A stretch of 32,977 bases of DNA from Intoshia linei (Eukaryota > Orthonectida > Rhopaluridae), in assembly GCA_001642005.1 (NCBI GenBank), contig LWCA01000308.1:1-32977 (forward strand), written 5' to 3'. Position numbers and translations under genes: made by a program. Positions within the stretch are counted from its first letter, which is position 1. Every line of letters starts with the position of its first letter. Shown here piece after piece: positions 11,318 to 22,385 of the stretch. Under the pieces are notes generated by a model, which worked only from the letters and a program-made list of their open reading frames with translations, was not told the DNA's origin and ran no database searches.

Positions 11318-14300
11318 ATGGATAAAATCCCTGAAAAATTATTCATGTCTTATACTTACTATTTTACTGGTAATTATCAACAGTGTATCAAAGAATGTCA
11401 AAAATATTTAGTAATTATTAAATATGTAATGTAACCATCAGTTGATGCAAAGTTGCCATCTATGAATTATAAGATTAACTAAAATGAATAAGTCAATTTT
11501 TTTAAGCAAAAATTTCGTCATGTATTTTTTATTTAGAGTTGACATTGATTTCTCGGTCAAGCCGGTTTTAATACGAGTTATGTCTGTATGAGAGCCTAGT
11601 GATTATGCCGGGAAAAAAACCGGGATATTTTATAATTTCCGGGAATTAAATTTACCGGGATTTCCCGAAAAAAATTGAGACATACCTGTATTTGATTTAT
11701 GTTTGTTATTACTATGAAAATATGACTGTATTATAATATTTAAAATTTATCATTTCAAAAATCCCACCACTAATAAAATTTAATCAAAAATACCATTTCA
11801 AGCCCTCATGGAAAAATTGACTTACACCGATATTCTTTTCAAAAATCCGATTTTACGAAATCTTATGAAAAAAAATTAACTTCATCAAACCACAAATAAA
11901 AAATCTAATTTTGCAGCCTTTAATGGAAAAATATCCTTTTTCCAATACTTTTTTAAAAACCTCTTATTCCAACCCACAAATTATAACGCTTACGGGAATT
12001 ATCCTCTTTTTCCAATATTATTTTGAAAAATATTAAGAGTTGTTATGAACTGGAACGCTATCACCAAGATTGTTAAAATTAAAGGAAGCCCTTATGACCG
12101 TTCAACCTAAGTCAACACAAAATGAAAGAAATTTCTCTACTGAATTTAATTTCGTTACAAAACGTAGAACGCGTTTAAAAGACGAATCTATCAATATTAT
12201 GTGTGTTTTGAAACACTTTTTTAACAAACTAAAATAAATAAATTTTTTTCTAATTAAATTTGTAAATTTTAATCTAGTAATCAAATAAAATTTCTTTTTG
12301 TTTCTAAAATTAATTAAGGTCTCTAAAATTTTTAATGCTTCTATATTATATATGAATAAAAATTTTTTATTTTTCCTGGGAAATTTAATTTTTAATTTCC
12401 TGGTTCTCGACTTTTATCATTTCCCGGGAAATCAAAATAATTATGAGAGCTGTATAAGGCATGTATAAACTAATATTCGTCCCGGCTCTAGGGTCGGATA
12501 CGTGTGATCAAAAAAATTTTTAATGTTGACCGATGGGATGGATAGAACAAGTTCTAAATTAACTTAAAATTAATTTTTTTCTATTAGTACTAATTGTTTG
12601 TTAGTGTATAATCAAATACAAAAATTGGTATTGTCGGTTAATTTACAAAATGTTAAAAATTTTGGCTGGCACAGTGGGTACGAATTAGAGAATGTCGGTC
12701 ATTATAGGATTCTATCTTGTTTAATTAATATTTATTAATTTGTAACATTTTTTGTGTATTTCAATTTATTTAGATGGACAAAAGTGTATCTGAAGCTGCT
12801 CGAGAATTTATGTTACGTTCTTATGTAGAAATGGGTGACTATAATATGGTTATTTGTGAAATTACTGATGATGCTACATCCAATTTTTTGGTCATAAAAT
12901 TATTGGCTCAATTGAGAAAAGATTCATCAAATTTGTAAGTTTTAATATTTTTTATTTCTACATGTGTTAGCAATCACGTTGAAGCCAAAATGAATGAATT
13001 GTCTTTAGTTGATGAAAATTTATGTAATGATACCTTTGTTAATGTAGCTTCTTCAATTTATGTTCTTTTATATGTAATTTTATTGTATCTATAATTATTT
13101 ATAATTTATATTATAATATACTATTTTAACCACATTTCTCTGGACTTAACTTATTTGAGTAATGGTTAAAATGAAATATTTCAACCAAATTTACAAATTT
13201 ATAAAAATTTCATATTCAGATTCAATATCAAATCAGACAAGTCTGAATATTGTTATTAACTAGTAATACTATTGTAAAAATTTAATATAAAAATGAAACT
13301 TTGGTTTTTCATTTTAGTCATTTTTAATGAATTATTTGTCAATATGTGAAAGAAACAGTGTTATAAACCTGCCATACCAAATCTTTTAGAATTTATTTAG
13401 AATCCTGAAATGGCTTTGAAAATATTGCATGGGAAAAATGGATTTGAATCGTATGTATTATCATTTTTCTTTTTAAAATTGTGATTTTTCAATTCAATTT
13501 CCTAGATTATCTACAAAATTGTCAATGTACCTTATTATGAACCGATTTGATTTGTGCATGTAATTTATAATTTAATTCTCGAATGACAATATCATCTATT
13601 ATTAATAATATTAATATGATAATAATTTATTATTTTTCCTGATAATGTGAAGATTATAAATTGCTCATTTAAAATGATACATTTTTTGGAAAATTAATTT
13701 CATTTGTATTTTTAATGATTTTATTATTCCTATCATACAATCAGTATCAAATTATTTTTCAAATGAAGATTTACACTTTTTCGTTTTATTTTCATTTTGT
13801 TTATTTTATTAATTTTAGTTTGTTTTCATTTTTAAAATTAGTGGAATTTTCCATTAAGGGTTGATAAAATTGGATTTTTGGTAAAAATAGTTAGAAAGAA
13901 AGTTCCTAAATCTGGTATAGTTCACACCTTTCCGCAGAATTGATTTAATGAAATAATTAATTAATTTTATTGAATTTTAGGAGAACGGTTGATGCTATGA
14001 TTGATTTAAATGAAGACTTTCCATTGACGCAATTGGCTATTGCTGCGTTTGACTTAGCACGCGTATTTTTTTCTTCATTATTTGTTCCAATTTGAAAATC
14101 CAAAATATATATGAATATAATTATAATTATTCGATAATTCTTAATGTATTCAAATAGAATGGTAAATATGTTGAAAATGCTCGATCTATATATTCCGAAT
14201 TATCTGAAAAGTATGGAAGTTCTAGTTTCTTGTTAAATTCAGAAGCTTGTTGTCAATTTGCTATGGGTAATTTTGATGAATGCGAGAATTTGCTCATTCA

Positions 14301-14699
14301 ATCTTTGGATAAAGTAATCATTTTTTATTTTTAAAATTCAACATGAAATCTTTCAAAGTTTTAATTATAAAATGTTTACATCTTGAATTTTATATTTATA
14401 TTTTATTTCTAGAGAGAAAACACTGAAAACACGCTAGAGAACTTGATTGTTGTCTCAAAAATTTTGAAAAAACGCAAGGATGTATTTCTAATACAATTTA
14501 GTTAGTTATTTAAAATTTAGACAATTCAACGATACATACGTCAATTGGAATCTATAAATGTCAAAAATCAGTTTTTACTAGACCTGGAAAACAAGGTAAA
14601 ATTATAAATTGTCATTATTCTTATTAAAATACAAAGTTATGTATTTAATAATCATGTATATCCTAGAAGCAAGAATTTTCTCTTATGATAAAAATGTAA
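11318..14699 (+). CDS. COPE: Coatomer subunit epsilon (COPI coat), 10 exons
   Basis: COPE is an alpha-solenoid (TPR-like) subunit that binds alpha-COP in the COPI coat for Golgi-to-ER retrograde transport. Exons: 11318-11410, 12774-12934, 12971-13073, 13401-13450, 13506-13559, 13981-14062, 14158-14313, 14413-14481, 14521-14595, 14667-14699. All junctions are GT-AG and phases agree, giving 291 residues against about 308 in human. Family landmarks in order are TGNYQQCIKECQK (residues ~16-28), YVEMGDYNMVICEI, NPEMALKILH, DEDFPLTQLA-like LNEDFPLTQLAIAAF, and QFAMGNFDECENLLIQSLDK, which corresponds to the conserved 'GxxxxAexxLqeALdKD' helix. Exon 1 could alternatively end 18 nt later. An AATAAA lies at 14780-14785. 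Intron 1 (1.36 kb) carries a transposon insertion. Confidence 0.9.
11596..12441. mobile_element. hAT-like non-autonomous element in COPE intron 1, with 9 bp flanking repeats
   Basis: TATGAGAGC occurs at 11587-11595 and again at 12442-12450, flanking an 846 bp insert whose ends are rich in CCGGGAAA / TTTCCCGGG blocks in inverted orientation (GCCGGGAAA near 11608, TTTCCCGGGAAAT near 12420). The size of the duplication and the style of the ends suggest a hAT-type element. There is no transposase. The interior includes a dispersed repeat (CCCTCATGGAAAAATTGAC and similar at 11790-11960). Confidence 0.6.
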
Positions 14700-14866
14700 C
14701 ACAATCTTGTTGATCTGGAACCAAAATTTCTTTAGTCTGTTTATTCACTATTTGTTAATTTGTATTTTATTTTGATAAAAATAAAATTTATAATCACCTA
14801 TTTGATTTGGATATGTTTACCAATCTAAAAAGTATTTACATTGAATTTTATTTATATACATACTAA

Positions 14867-17156
14867 ATGAAAACGTTTGATTTAAAAAGAGAGGGTAAGG
14901 TTACATGGGGATTTTCCATAGCTGGCGATCGAAACGTTGGATACGTATTAAAATCGGTACTTGGTCTTAGTGTAAACTAATTATTAATTAGATTAACCCT
15001 ACTGGAATAGCTGCTAAAGCTGGCTGTAAAAACTTTCAAAAAATTGTATCAATTAACGACACGCCATTTAAAGGATTGAAAATGTTTGATGTTTTAAAAA
15101 TAATCAAATCGGCTACAGACAGTTTAGTTATTTGTGTCGAAGATGACTTGGAAGTTGTGTAAATTGTGTAATATATTTTGTTCAACTTTTTAGTGAAACT
15201 AGTAGTAAACCTATTCAAAAAATTGATTTGGGCCATGCTCAAGTTGGTATTGTTTCAATAAAATTTTATTAAAAAGTTTTCAGAAAAATCGCAAAAACAA
15301 AAAGATGATACCCCTGGCACTGAAAATGTTTGCTATGTTTGCAAAAAAATTATTAGGTATGTATATAATCGTATCAATTCACTTTCTGAAATGTAGTTTA
15401 CTTTGTTAGTAATGTGTTGATAATCTTTAAAAGTAGATCTATCGAATGTTTCTTGATTATAATCTCAACTTAACATTTAAAAAATTTTAATTATTTTTAA
15501 TTGGAATATAGATAGCTTTTACAAGGTTTCGATTTGAAAAATTATCATTGAGAATCATTGCAATACATTGTATACAATGTATGTGGTGGATTTTTTACAA
15601 TAAGATATTTTCAGATATCGTAGAACATTTATGTAGCATATCTACATTTTTAAACAGATTATATCAAATTACATTGTCGTATTTTTTCGAGTGGTGGAAC
15701 AAGGAAAAATTCGAATCGCATTGTTTATTAAGGGTAATGCGAGAATTATAAAAATGTTTACCAGTTTAGGGGTTAATTAGATCTTGACACAAACCTCTAG
15801 AAGCATTGCCAGCTTTTTATTAATATAAATTACAGAATGAACTCTAATACCACCAACTCTTGTTAGCTACATCGATCGATCATGTGACTCGACGTGTCTA
15901 TACATTTATGTATTTAAATCACTATTTAAAATATATAGTTGAAGTTATTGCAAATATTTAGTGGAAAGTACTTTATGGTATCAGACCGATGTTACTGTTT
16001 AATAGATTTTTGTTGTACTGTTAAAAATTGCACCAAAAATTTATCTAAATGGCCATTCACCACTCTGAATGATAAATTATTATGTGAATCTCATTATTTT
16101 GACGAAACTTCACCATTCTGTAGTAAATGTGATAAACAAATACGAGACAAGGTACATATTTTTAATTTTATTAATTTGAATGGTAGATATCTATAATTTG
16201 AAGTTAACTAAGGATATTGTCATTTTGAGCAATTGTTGTAGGTAAAATGTTGTATATCTTGAGAATTTGGTGTTCTTCGTATTACGTAACATATTTGTAT
16301 TTATTAGTTAACCTAACACGTGAGTTTTCTAAAAAACTACATACACAGATACAAACATTTTAGCAATTTTTACTAACTAATCAATACTTACTAATTTTAT
16401 TGATCTATTATTTTTTTGCGCATCGTTTGAGAAAATCTGCTATAATAAAATGCAACATCATGTTTTGTATAATTGCACATTTTTTAATATAAACAACATG
16501 GACTACACGTTCAATTGTATAGTGAAACTAAATATAACCGGTCCATGTAGTTAAATTTTGTTATTTAGCAATTTGCTTCTATTAAAGAAATAAAATACCA
16601 CTATGCCTGTGTAACTTGTAAAATTTGCAATAAACTGTTAACAGAGAAGAATATATACATAAAGAACAACGAAATATATTGTGAAAAAGGTATAATATTC
16701 TAAATTTATTTTTGTATCATTTTTATACTACAAAATTAAAAGTATTATCCTTACTTATTTATTATTAACGTATCAAATAATAAATATGAAAAAATTTATC
16801 CAAAATTTACATCTGTTTGTTGCGATATTTTAAGAAAATAAGGTGTAGAATTTTAAAAATACTAATTTCTAATACAAATTTCAAATAATTTTCGAGGGTG
16901 AGATTGGAGATTTAACTTTTTAGTAATTTCGACAAAATTATTTGTAAAATTTACGGTAGAATCATATCGGTGATTACTGACATATATTTTATTTTTAGTG
17001 ATTTTTATAATTTTAGACATGAACAATTTATTTAAAGAATTGTGCACCTACTGTAATTTCCCATTAGAAGAAAAAGATAAATATATTGTATTAAACGAAA
17101 AAAAGTATCATGAAAATTGTGCCAATGAAGCAAAAAAAATTAATGTTATTAAATAA
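14867..17156 (+). CDS. PDZ-LIM scaffold protein (ALP/Enigma-like), 7 exons
   Basis: Exons: 14867-14956, 14992-15158, 15194-15246, 15284-15356, 15962-16151, 16569-16689, 17017-17156; all phases agree, giving 277 residues. The N-terminal PDZ domain spans about residues 10-85: the carboxylate-binding loop reads TWGFSIAG (usual WGFRLxGG), followed by GIAAKAGC and IVSINDTPF. A polar linker leads to LIM modules. LIM1 (about 116-182) has CYVC, but the usual His-x2-Cys is replaced by C-x2-D and the next pair is spread (CCTVKNC). LIM2 is canonical: CSKC, HYACVTCKIC, then CEKD. A third module starts CTYC and HENC and stops, lacking its second zinc half. Such proteins link actin/alpha-actinin structures to signalling partners. 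It starts 167 bp after the COPE stop and ends tail-to-tail with the receptor gene. AATAAA overlaps the stop codon. Confidence 0.85.
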
Positions 17157-17173
17157 ATTTTATTATTATAAAA

Positions 17174-20100
17174 TTAACTGGACAACAAATTTCTATTGTA
17201 TAAAGTTAGTGCATCGCAGGTAAAATTTTTCCGCATATTCAACATTGTATCCATTTTTGACAAGTATTTATGAATATACATTGATGTTAACCGTTCGACC
17301 GGATTTTCTGCCCAACACTCTGATATCATTCGGTAAATGTCCATCATTAACTACATTAATTATAATTACAAGACAAAAAATACACTCTCACAATTTATAT
17401 GCCACTCAAAAAAACTGGGATAAACGTAGTTTATATGCAATGTAAATCATAAATCTCATATAATTAAATGCTTTTGGGTTATAATGTAATACATAAATGT
17501 ATATGCAAAAATATGTATACTAGGTTGACTGTTATATACTACGTACAAACAGCACCTAGCTCTGCCGAGGCACATTTTTATTATACCAAAAAAAATAAAT
17601 TTAAAGTGTTTATTCCTATCTTAAAAATCCTACTATTCACTATTATCAATCCTTTAAAGAGTGGTTCCCAAATTTGTTTCAGGTGAAACCGTCATATCAC
17701 ATTACTTTTTACTTTAAAGTGAATTTATTCCACTTAATTTTGTTATTCAGTTATTGAAATAAACGGTAACATACTCACACAAACAAATACTGCAAATCAT
17801 ATTATATAAGTAAGGATACCTTTAAAACATCCAATATAGTTTAATTCGGTTAAATAAAATTATAATTTATAATATATAGTATTTAATTTAATTACTCGAC
17901 TGGTATTCCAAATTTTATACGATAACGGTCTCTTTTTTAACGTTAATACGACATGTTTCATTTCTTCAATAGACGGATCATTTCCAATATCTTCTGAAAA
18001 TGGTAACTTGTAGTTTGGTGTGCTAGCTAAATATAATAAACACATTACTACATAACATTGATTCCAATTGTAAATCGTAATAAAATTTGTCAACATTTTC
18101 AACAAATTCGATCAGCCCTTTAAAATAAATCATATTCCGTGTCCTTCTAATATTTAATAAGCGTTTAAGTAAAAGAATTTTTAACGTTTGCTTAAAATCA
18201 GATGTGGCTCAGAAAAATTAAAAAAATTATATTTTTCAATAACATAACTCATGGTAGTCCAAAGCGTTGACCCGGGAAATTGATTAGGAATATATTTTGT
18301 AAAACAGGTAAATAATAAAAAATTTTAATAAAACTTTAATAAATATTTGTGATATGTAAATAATCAGTGCATTGGAGAAAAAGGCTTTTTAGATTAGAGT
18401 AAGAGAAAAAACTAATAGGAAAAAAATAATGAAATAATTGCGTAATAAAAAAATAATAATAATAAATAATAAAAATGCAAATCAAAGTTATTTTTAATGA
18501 TGATCAAAAATTTTACATAGCTTATTTTCAGATTATCATTAGAAAAAAATTAATTCAATTATATCTATTAGTCAATCGTTTATTTTATGATTGATGTATC
18601 GCGAAATTTTTTGAGATTGAAATATGTATCGCCAACCAAAAATGGTTGGAAAGCACTGCCCTAATGTATTAATTAAGGTTTGATAAGTTATAATTAAAAT
18701 TAAATTAATAATTTCTATAATACTAGTCTATATTATAGTATTTTAAATAAAGGATTTAATTCATTTCAATCAAATTTTTTTTTAAAATATTTTAAAATTA
18801 AAATATAGTGGCGTTATTGAGGGTGGATGTAATGAGAGTTAGCGGTATTGAGAGGTCTGACTGTCCAACAAATATCAAGTTACACTCTCAAAAGTGACGA
18901 ATTAAGAAAAAATTCGTCAGCTTTAAAACAGTTACAATATATTCATATCATTAAATTAAAATTAAATTACAATAATTGGATGTTCTCACGCACATTTCCC
19001 AAAAAACTAGAGAAAGAGAATAAATATCAGACATTTTAAATTCATTAAAATTGGTTTTGTCAATTGATTCATCAAGAATTTCTAAATATAATACAAAAAA
19101 AATATATTAATTTACACATTAATTAATAAAATTTAGTTTCAGTGACATAAAAAAAAAGCCTCGTACGGGGCTCGAACCCGTGACAACCAGGTTAAAAGCC
19201 TGATGCTCTACCGACTGAGCTAACGGGGCTTATTTTAAGTTAAAAATAATTCATCTTATACTAATCACATTCAATCATAAACTTACAAAATTAATAACAT
19301 TTGTTAACGTTTATATAAATGTGATAAAGTAAAAAATTTAACTTTAAAGTTATATTACGTTTTATTAGTTACACGTGGTAACTTACAATATCAAATTTGA
19401 CATAATGAATTAAAACAAACTTCATTAAGCGCAAAAATTTGTAAAATGAATAACAATTAAATTCACCATTTCAGTTACGATGGTTCTGAACACTGGTTAA
19501 TTTTTTTAATAAAGTGGCCAAAAAAAATACGATAATAAAACCAAATATTATTTTATCCAATATAGCCTCATCTACATTGCTCAACAATAAGTAACAGCTA
19601 TTTTTAATTTGTTGAGATATATTTGGAATTTTTTAGATCCCCAACAAATTAAATAAAATTAGTTTTATATTAGCAGTCATATTTTCTTTGTTTATATTGT
19701 TCATATTAGATACGGAATTTAGATTCTACTACTAGATAATTTATAATAATGCACATTTTAAATGGATTTACGACTATTTTGTAATATGTAAAATATAATT
19801 TACATATTACAAAGGCTACCTAATAATTATACTTTATTTTAGTAATACGAACTTTATTATAAAAGTGAAAAATTCTTTAAATTTAAATTTAATCTCATAA
19901 AAAAAATATTCTCTGGTGTGAACACCATAAAATATTTCTAATTTTTTTGTAATATGGTTTGTAGGTATAGTATGGTATCTTAATATTTCAGTTTTAACTT
20001 GGGTCTGTGGTGGATGATATATTTCAAAAACTAGATTTTTAATTTTGAAACAAGGATACAACAAACAAGGTTTTTTTGATGACTTTATACCGAACAAAGA

Positions 20101-22385
20101 AGTTAAATAAATATTTAGTTTCTAATTTTTAAAATTCTAATTTCACTTTTATTTCATTTCATTTTTCACTTTTATAATAAAGTACGTATTACTAAAATAA
20201 AGTATTTACTACCATAATAAAGTATGAGCTACTAAAATAAAGTACATCTTGTATGGAATTTACTAAAATAAAGTATTTGCTACCAAAATAACGTAAATTA
20301 ACTTTTAACTCTATTACAAATGTTAGTAATTTTACAGAAATTCAATATGAAGTTTTTATATTGTTTCGAAATATAAAGTTCATTTTTCAATTTAGTTGTA
20401 TTTAGTATCAAGTGTTTTCACGATCCAATTTCCACTGTACGTACAAACAGGACCTACCTCTGCCGAGGGTTGAAATTTAAAAATTACGTAGCAATGAAAA
20501 AAATTCCGAAGGAATAAATTATATAGATTTTCACCCATATTGGCTTTACTAAAGCCAAAAATACTCATCTATGATGAATAAAAATTTTCGGCTTAAAATT
20601 TATACTAAAAAAACTAAAAGTGATTGTACGTATTTTTCTGGTCACTTTATTTTAAATTAAACTGAAACTAAAATCTTGTCAAATAAATAGTACCTGGAGC
20701 CATATATCGTTTTGTACCTTTTTGGATAATAATACTGTCAGGATAAAAGCTAATTTTAATTTAATAAATTATTTTAGAAATAATAAAATTAAAACATTAA
20801 TATAACGCCTATAAAACGATCCAAGTTTTTTTTAAATTCAATATTACATTTTATGAAACTTGAAATTCTTGGTCTTCAACCAGGTTACCAAAATTAATCA
20901 AAAAACATTGTTAATAATTGATTAAAATATTTAAATCTCTTGTTCAAATAAAATTACTCGTTAGAACTGATTGCATGTCCAAAATCGGCAATACAACAAG
21001 ATAAATTATCTTTTACCAAAATATTTTTTGATTTTAAATCTCTATGTACAATGGACGGCTTGAGTTTATAACACCCCAAAATCTTTTCATGAAGATGAAC
21101 AATACCAGATGAAATTGATAAAATGGCTTTAACCAATTCTGTCTCATTGAAGGAATTTGTTTGTAAAAAATCATACAACGAACCATTTTTATGATAGTCT
21201 GTCAACAACCACATGTGCGTGGTTGTACCGTTTCCTTTAATGTCGGATCCGTAAAAATCTAAATAAAATAAATAACTGAAATCATCTTCAATATTCGACA
21301 TTTAAAATGGATAATGATACAGTACAGTGCATCTAACCATTAATGTATTTTTGCACCGCGGTGAATAGGTTAGAAGACACTGGCATGGTATGATTACTGA
21401 GTATATTGTTGTGATTAATGAACGCAGTATTAAATATATCAACTTCACGAGACCAGCTAGTTTCATTAATAGAAGAAAATGTTTTGACGGCAATTTGCGC
21501 TCCACGCCAATCGGCTAACCAAACATCACCAAAACGGCCTTTACCGATAATTTTTTCCAGTGTAACTTGCTTGCAAACTGTTTTTTGGTCCTGTATTAAT
21601 TAATATAAATAAAACAGTATCATTTACCAAACGAATTCCGCTTACTGAATCACGTGACAGACCGTAATTTTCAGAAATCTCGACATCACTTTGCATAGAT
21701 TTACATGTAGATTTATTAGACTTTGAAGTGTTATACTTTTGTCTAACAGAAATGTTTAAGTTAAAAAAAGCCCAAATATATACAAAAATATATTTATAAA
21801 ATTTACCTCCAGAAATAATAAGAAATTAAAATTATAAATAAAATAAATAGTAGAGCAGACGGTATAATGAATAAAAATTTTTGATTTTGGTGGTGAATGG
21901 AATCTAAAAAAGGTATCAAAATTTTGATAGAATTTAAAACCTTGAATATTTTTTAAAATATGATCATGTTTAGGAATTAAATTAAAGTTGCATAAATCTC
22001 TGGAATCGCAACATTCTACAGCAATTTTAGTATGTGAATGGATGGTGCACTAGAAAAAGTGTGATTTAGGCAAAACAAAATCAAACTGTCATTAATGCTT
22101 TATCTTTTGTCACACAGCCATATTTCCACGTTAAATTCTGATGACTTGTATGTACAACAGATACGTAACAAACATCGCCTTTTTTGATATTACATGAATT
22201 TTCATTTAAACAATTTGAACAATAGCATTTTAATACTTTTGGAGAGTTAACTAGTTTTAGTGTTAATTAAATTTTTATTTCATTATATTTGTTTATTTTA
22301 ATTTTTACTGTACAAAGTCACCTGTTTTTAAATTCATAGAGAAATTTAAATGCAATATTATTATATACAAAAATACCCTTTTCAT
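17174..22385 (-). CDS. BMPR1: BMP/TGF-beta type I receptor serine/threonine kinase, 11 exons
   Basis: Exons in transcript order: 22385-22322, 22250-22087, 22049-21941, 21903-21807, 21742-21628, 21590-21398, 21258-20958, 20734-20694, 19081-18971, 18026-17896, 17350-17174. All phases fit, giving 500 residues, the normal type I length. A signal peptide (MKRVFLYIIILHL) leads to an activin-receptor ectodomain (LKCYCSNC; final VECCDSRDLCN), a transmembrane segment at about 122-143 (FIIPSALLFILFIILISYYF) and a kinase: GKGRFG 199-204, Lys219, HRDLKSKN with Asp321, DFG Asp339, GTKRYMAPE to 362, ECWAENPVERL near the end. The L45 loop SDIKGNGT and DYHKNGSLYDFL resemble BMPR1/thickveins, predicting BMP-type Smads (inference). 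The GS box is eroded (SRDSVSGIRLDQK, no SGSGSG run, no Leu-Pro), and DFG replaces the usual DLG. The intron between exons 3 and 4 is only 37 nt. Confidence 0.93.
17546..17572. repeat. Dispersed repeat core (ACGTACAAACAG...TCTGCCGAGG)
   Basis: TACGTACAAACAGCACCTAG then CTCTGCCGAGG here matches GTACGTACAAACAGGACCTA then CCTCTGCCGAGG at about 20437-20468, 24-25 of about 27 positions in the same orientation. Both are inside BMPR1 introns. Element class unknown. Confidence 0.5.
19158..19229 (-). tRNA. tRNA-Lys (anticodon UUU), within a BMPR1 intron
   Basis: Cloverleaf on the minus strand: acceptor GCCCCGT with ACGAGGC, D arm GCTCAGTCGGTAGAGC, anticodon arm TCAGG-CTTTTAA-CCTGG, T arm ACGGG-TTCGAGC-CCCGT. 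Box A and box B are intact, and a T run (pol III terminator) follows directly. Position 4 pairs C with A (mismatch) and position 73 is T. It lies in the host intron 19082-20693 on the same strand as the receptor gene. No intron in the tRNA. Confidence 0.96.
19778..19813. repeat. Perfect 15 bp palindrome with 6 nt loop
   Basis: TTTGTAATATGTAAA (19778-19792) and TTTACATATTACAAA (19799-19813) are exact reverse complements around ATATAA. It abuts the left terminus of the element at 19833 and lies in a BMPR1 intron. Confidence 0.7.
19833..20295. mobile_element. MITE with long inverted ends and internally repeated right terminus
   Basis: The left end reads ACTTTATTTTAGTAATACGA...CTTTATTATAAAAGTGAAAA (19833-19873), and its near-exact reverse complement TTTTTCACTTTTATAATAAA...ACTAAAATAAAGTA lies at 20163-20205. 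To the right, the terminal word (TACTAAAATAAAGTA and variants) recurs in tandem about four more times to 20295. The open frame at 19834-20097 (minus) has no recognised domain and is probably part of the element. Confidence 0.6.
20570..20652 (-). repeat. Transposon-end repeat, copy 1 (GTGACCAGAAAAATACGTAC)
   Basis: On the minus strand this reads AAAGTGACCAGAAAAATACG, then CACTTTTAGTTT, TAAATTTTAAGCCGAAAATT, TTTATTCATCAT and TTTTGGCTTTA. The same ~100 bp occurs on the plus strand at 31799-31903. The leading (T)A-AGTGGCCAGAAAA resembles Tc1/mariner-type ends. Located in a BMPR1 intron just after the short exon 20694-20734. Confidence 0.55.

Noticed and set aside
16862-17047. 61-codon minus-strand frame
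   Set aside because: It overlaps the last PDZ-LIM intron and exon and carries no motif.
17245-17445. 66-codon plus-strand frame
   Set aside because: Shadow of the last BMPR1 exon on the minus strand, which carries the ECWAENP kinase motif.
21418-21603. 61-codon plus-strand frame
   Set aside because: Antisense of the BMPR1 glycine-loop exon.
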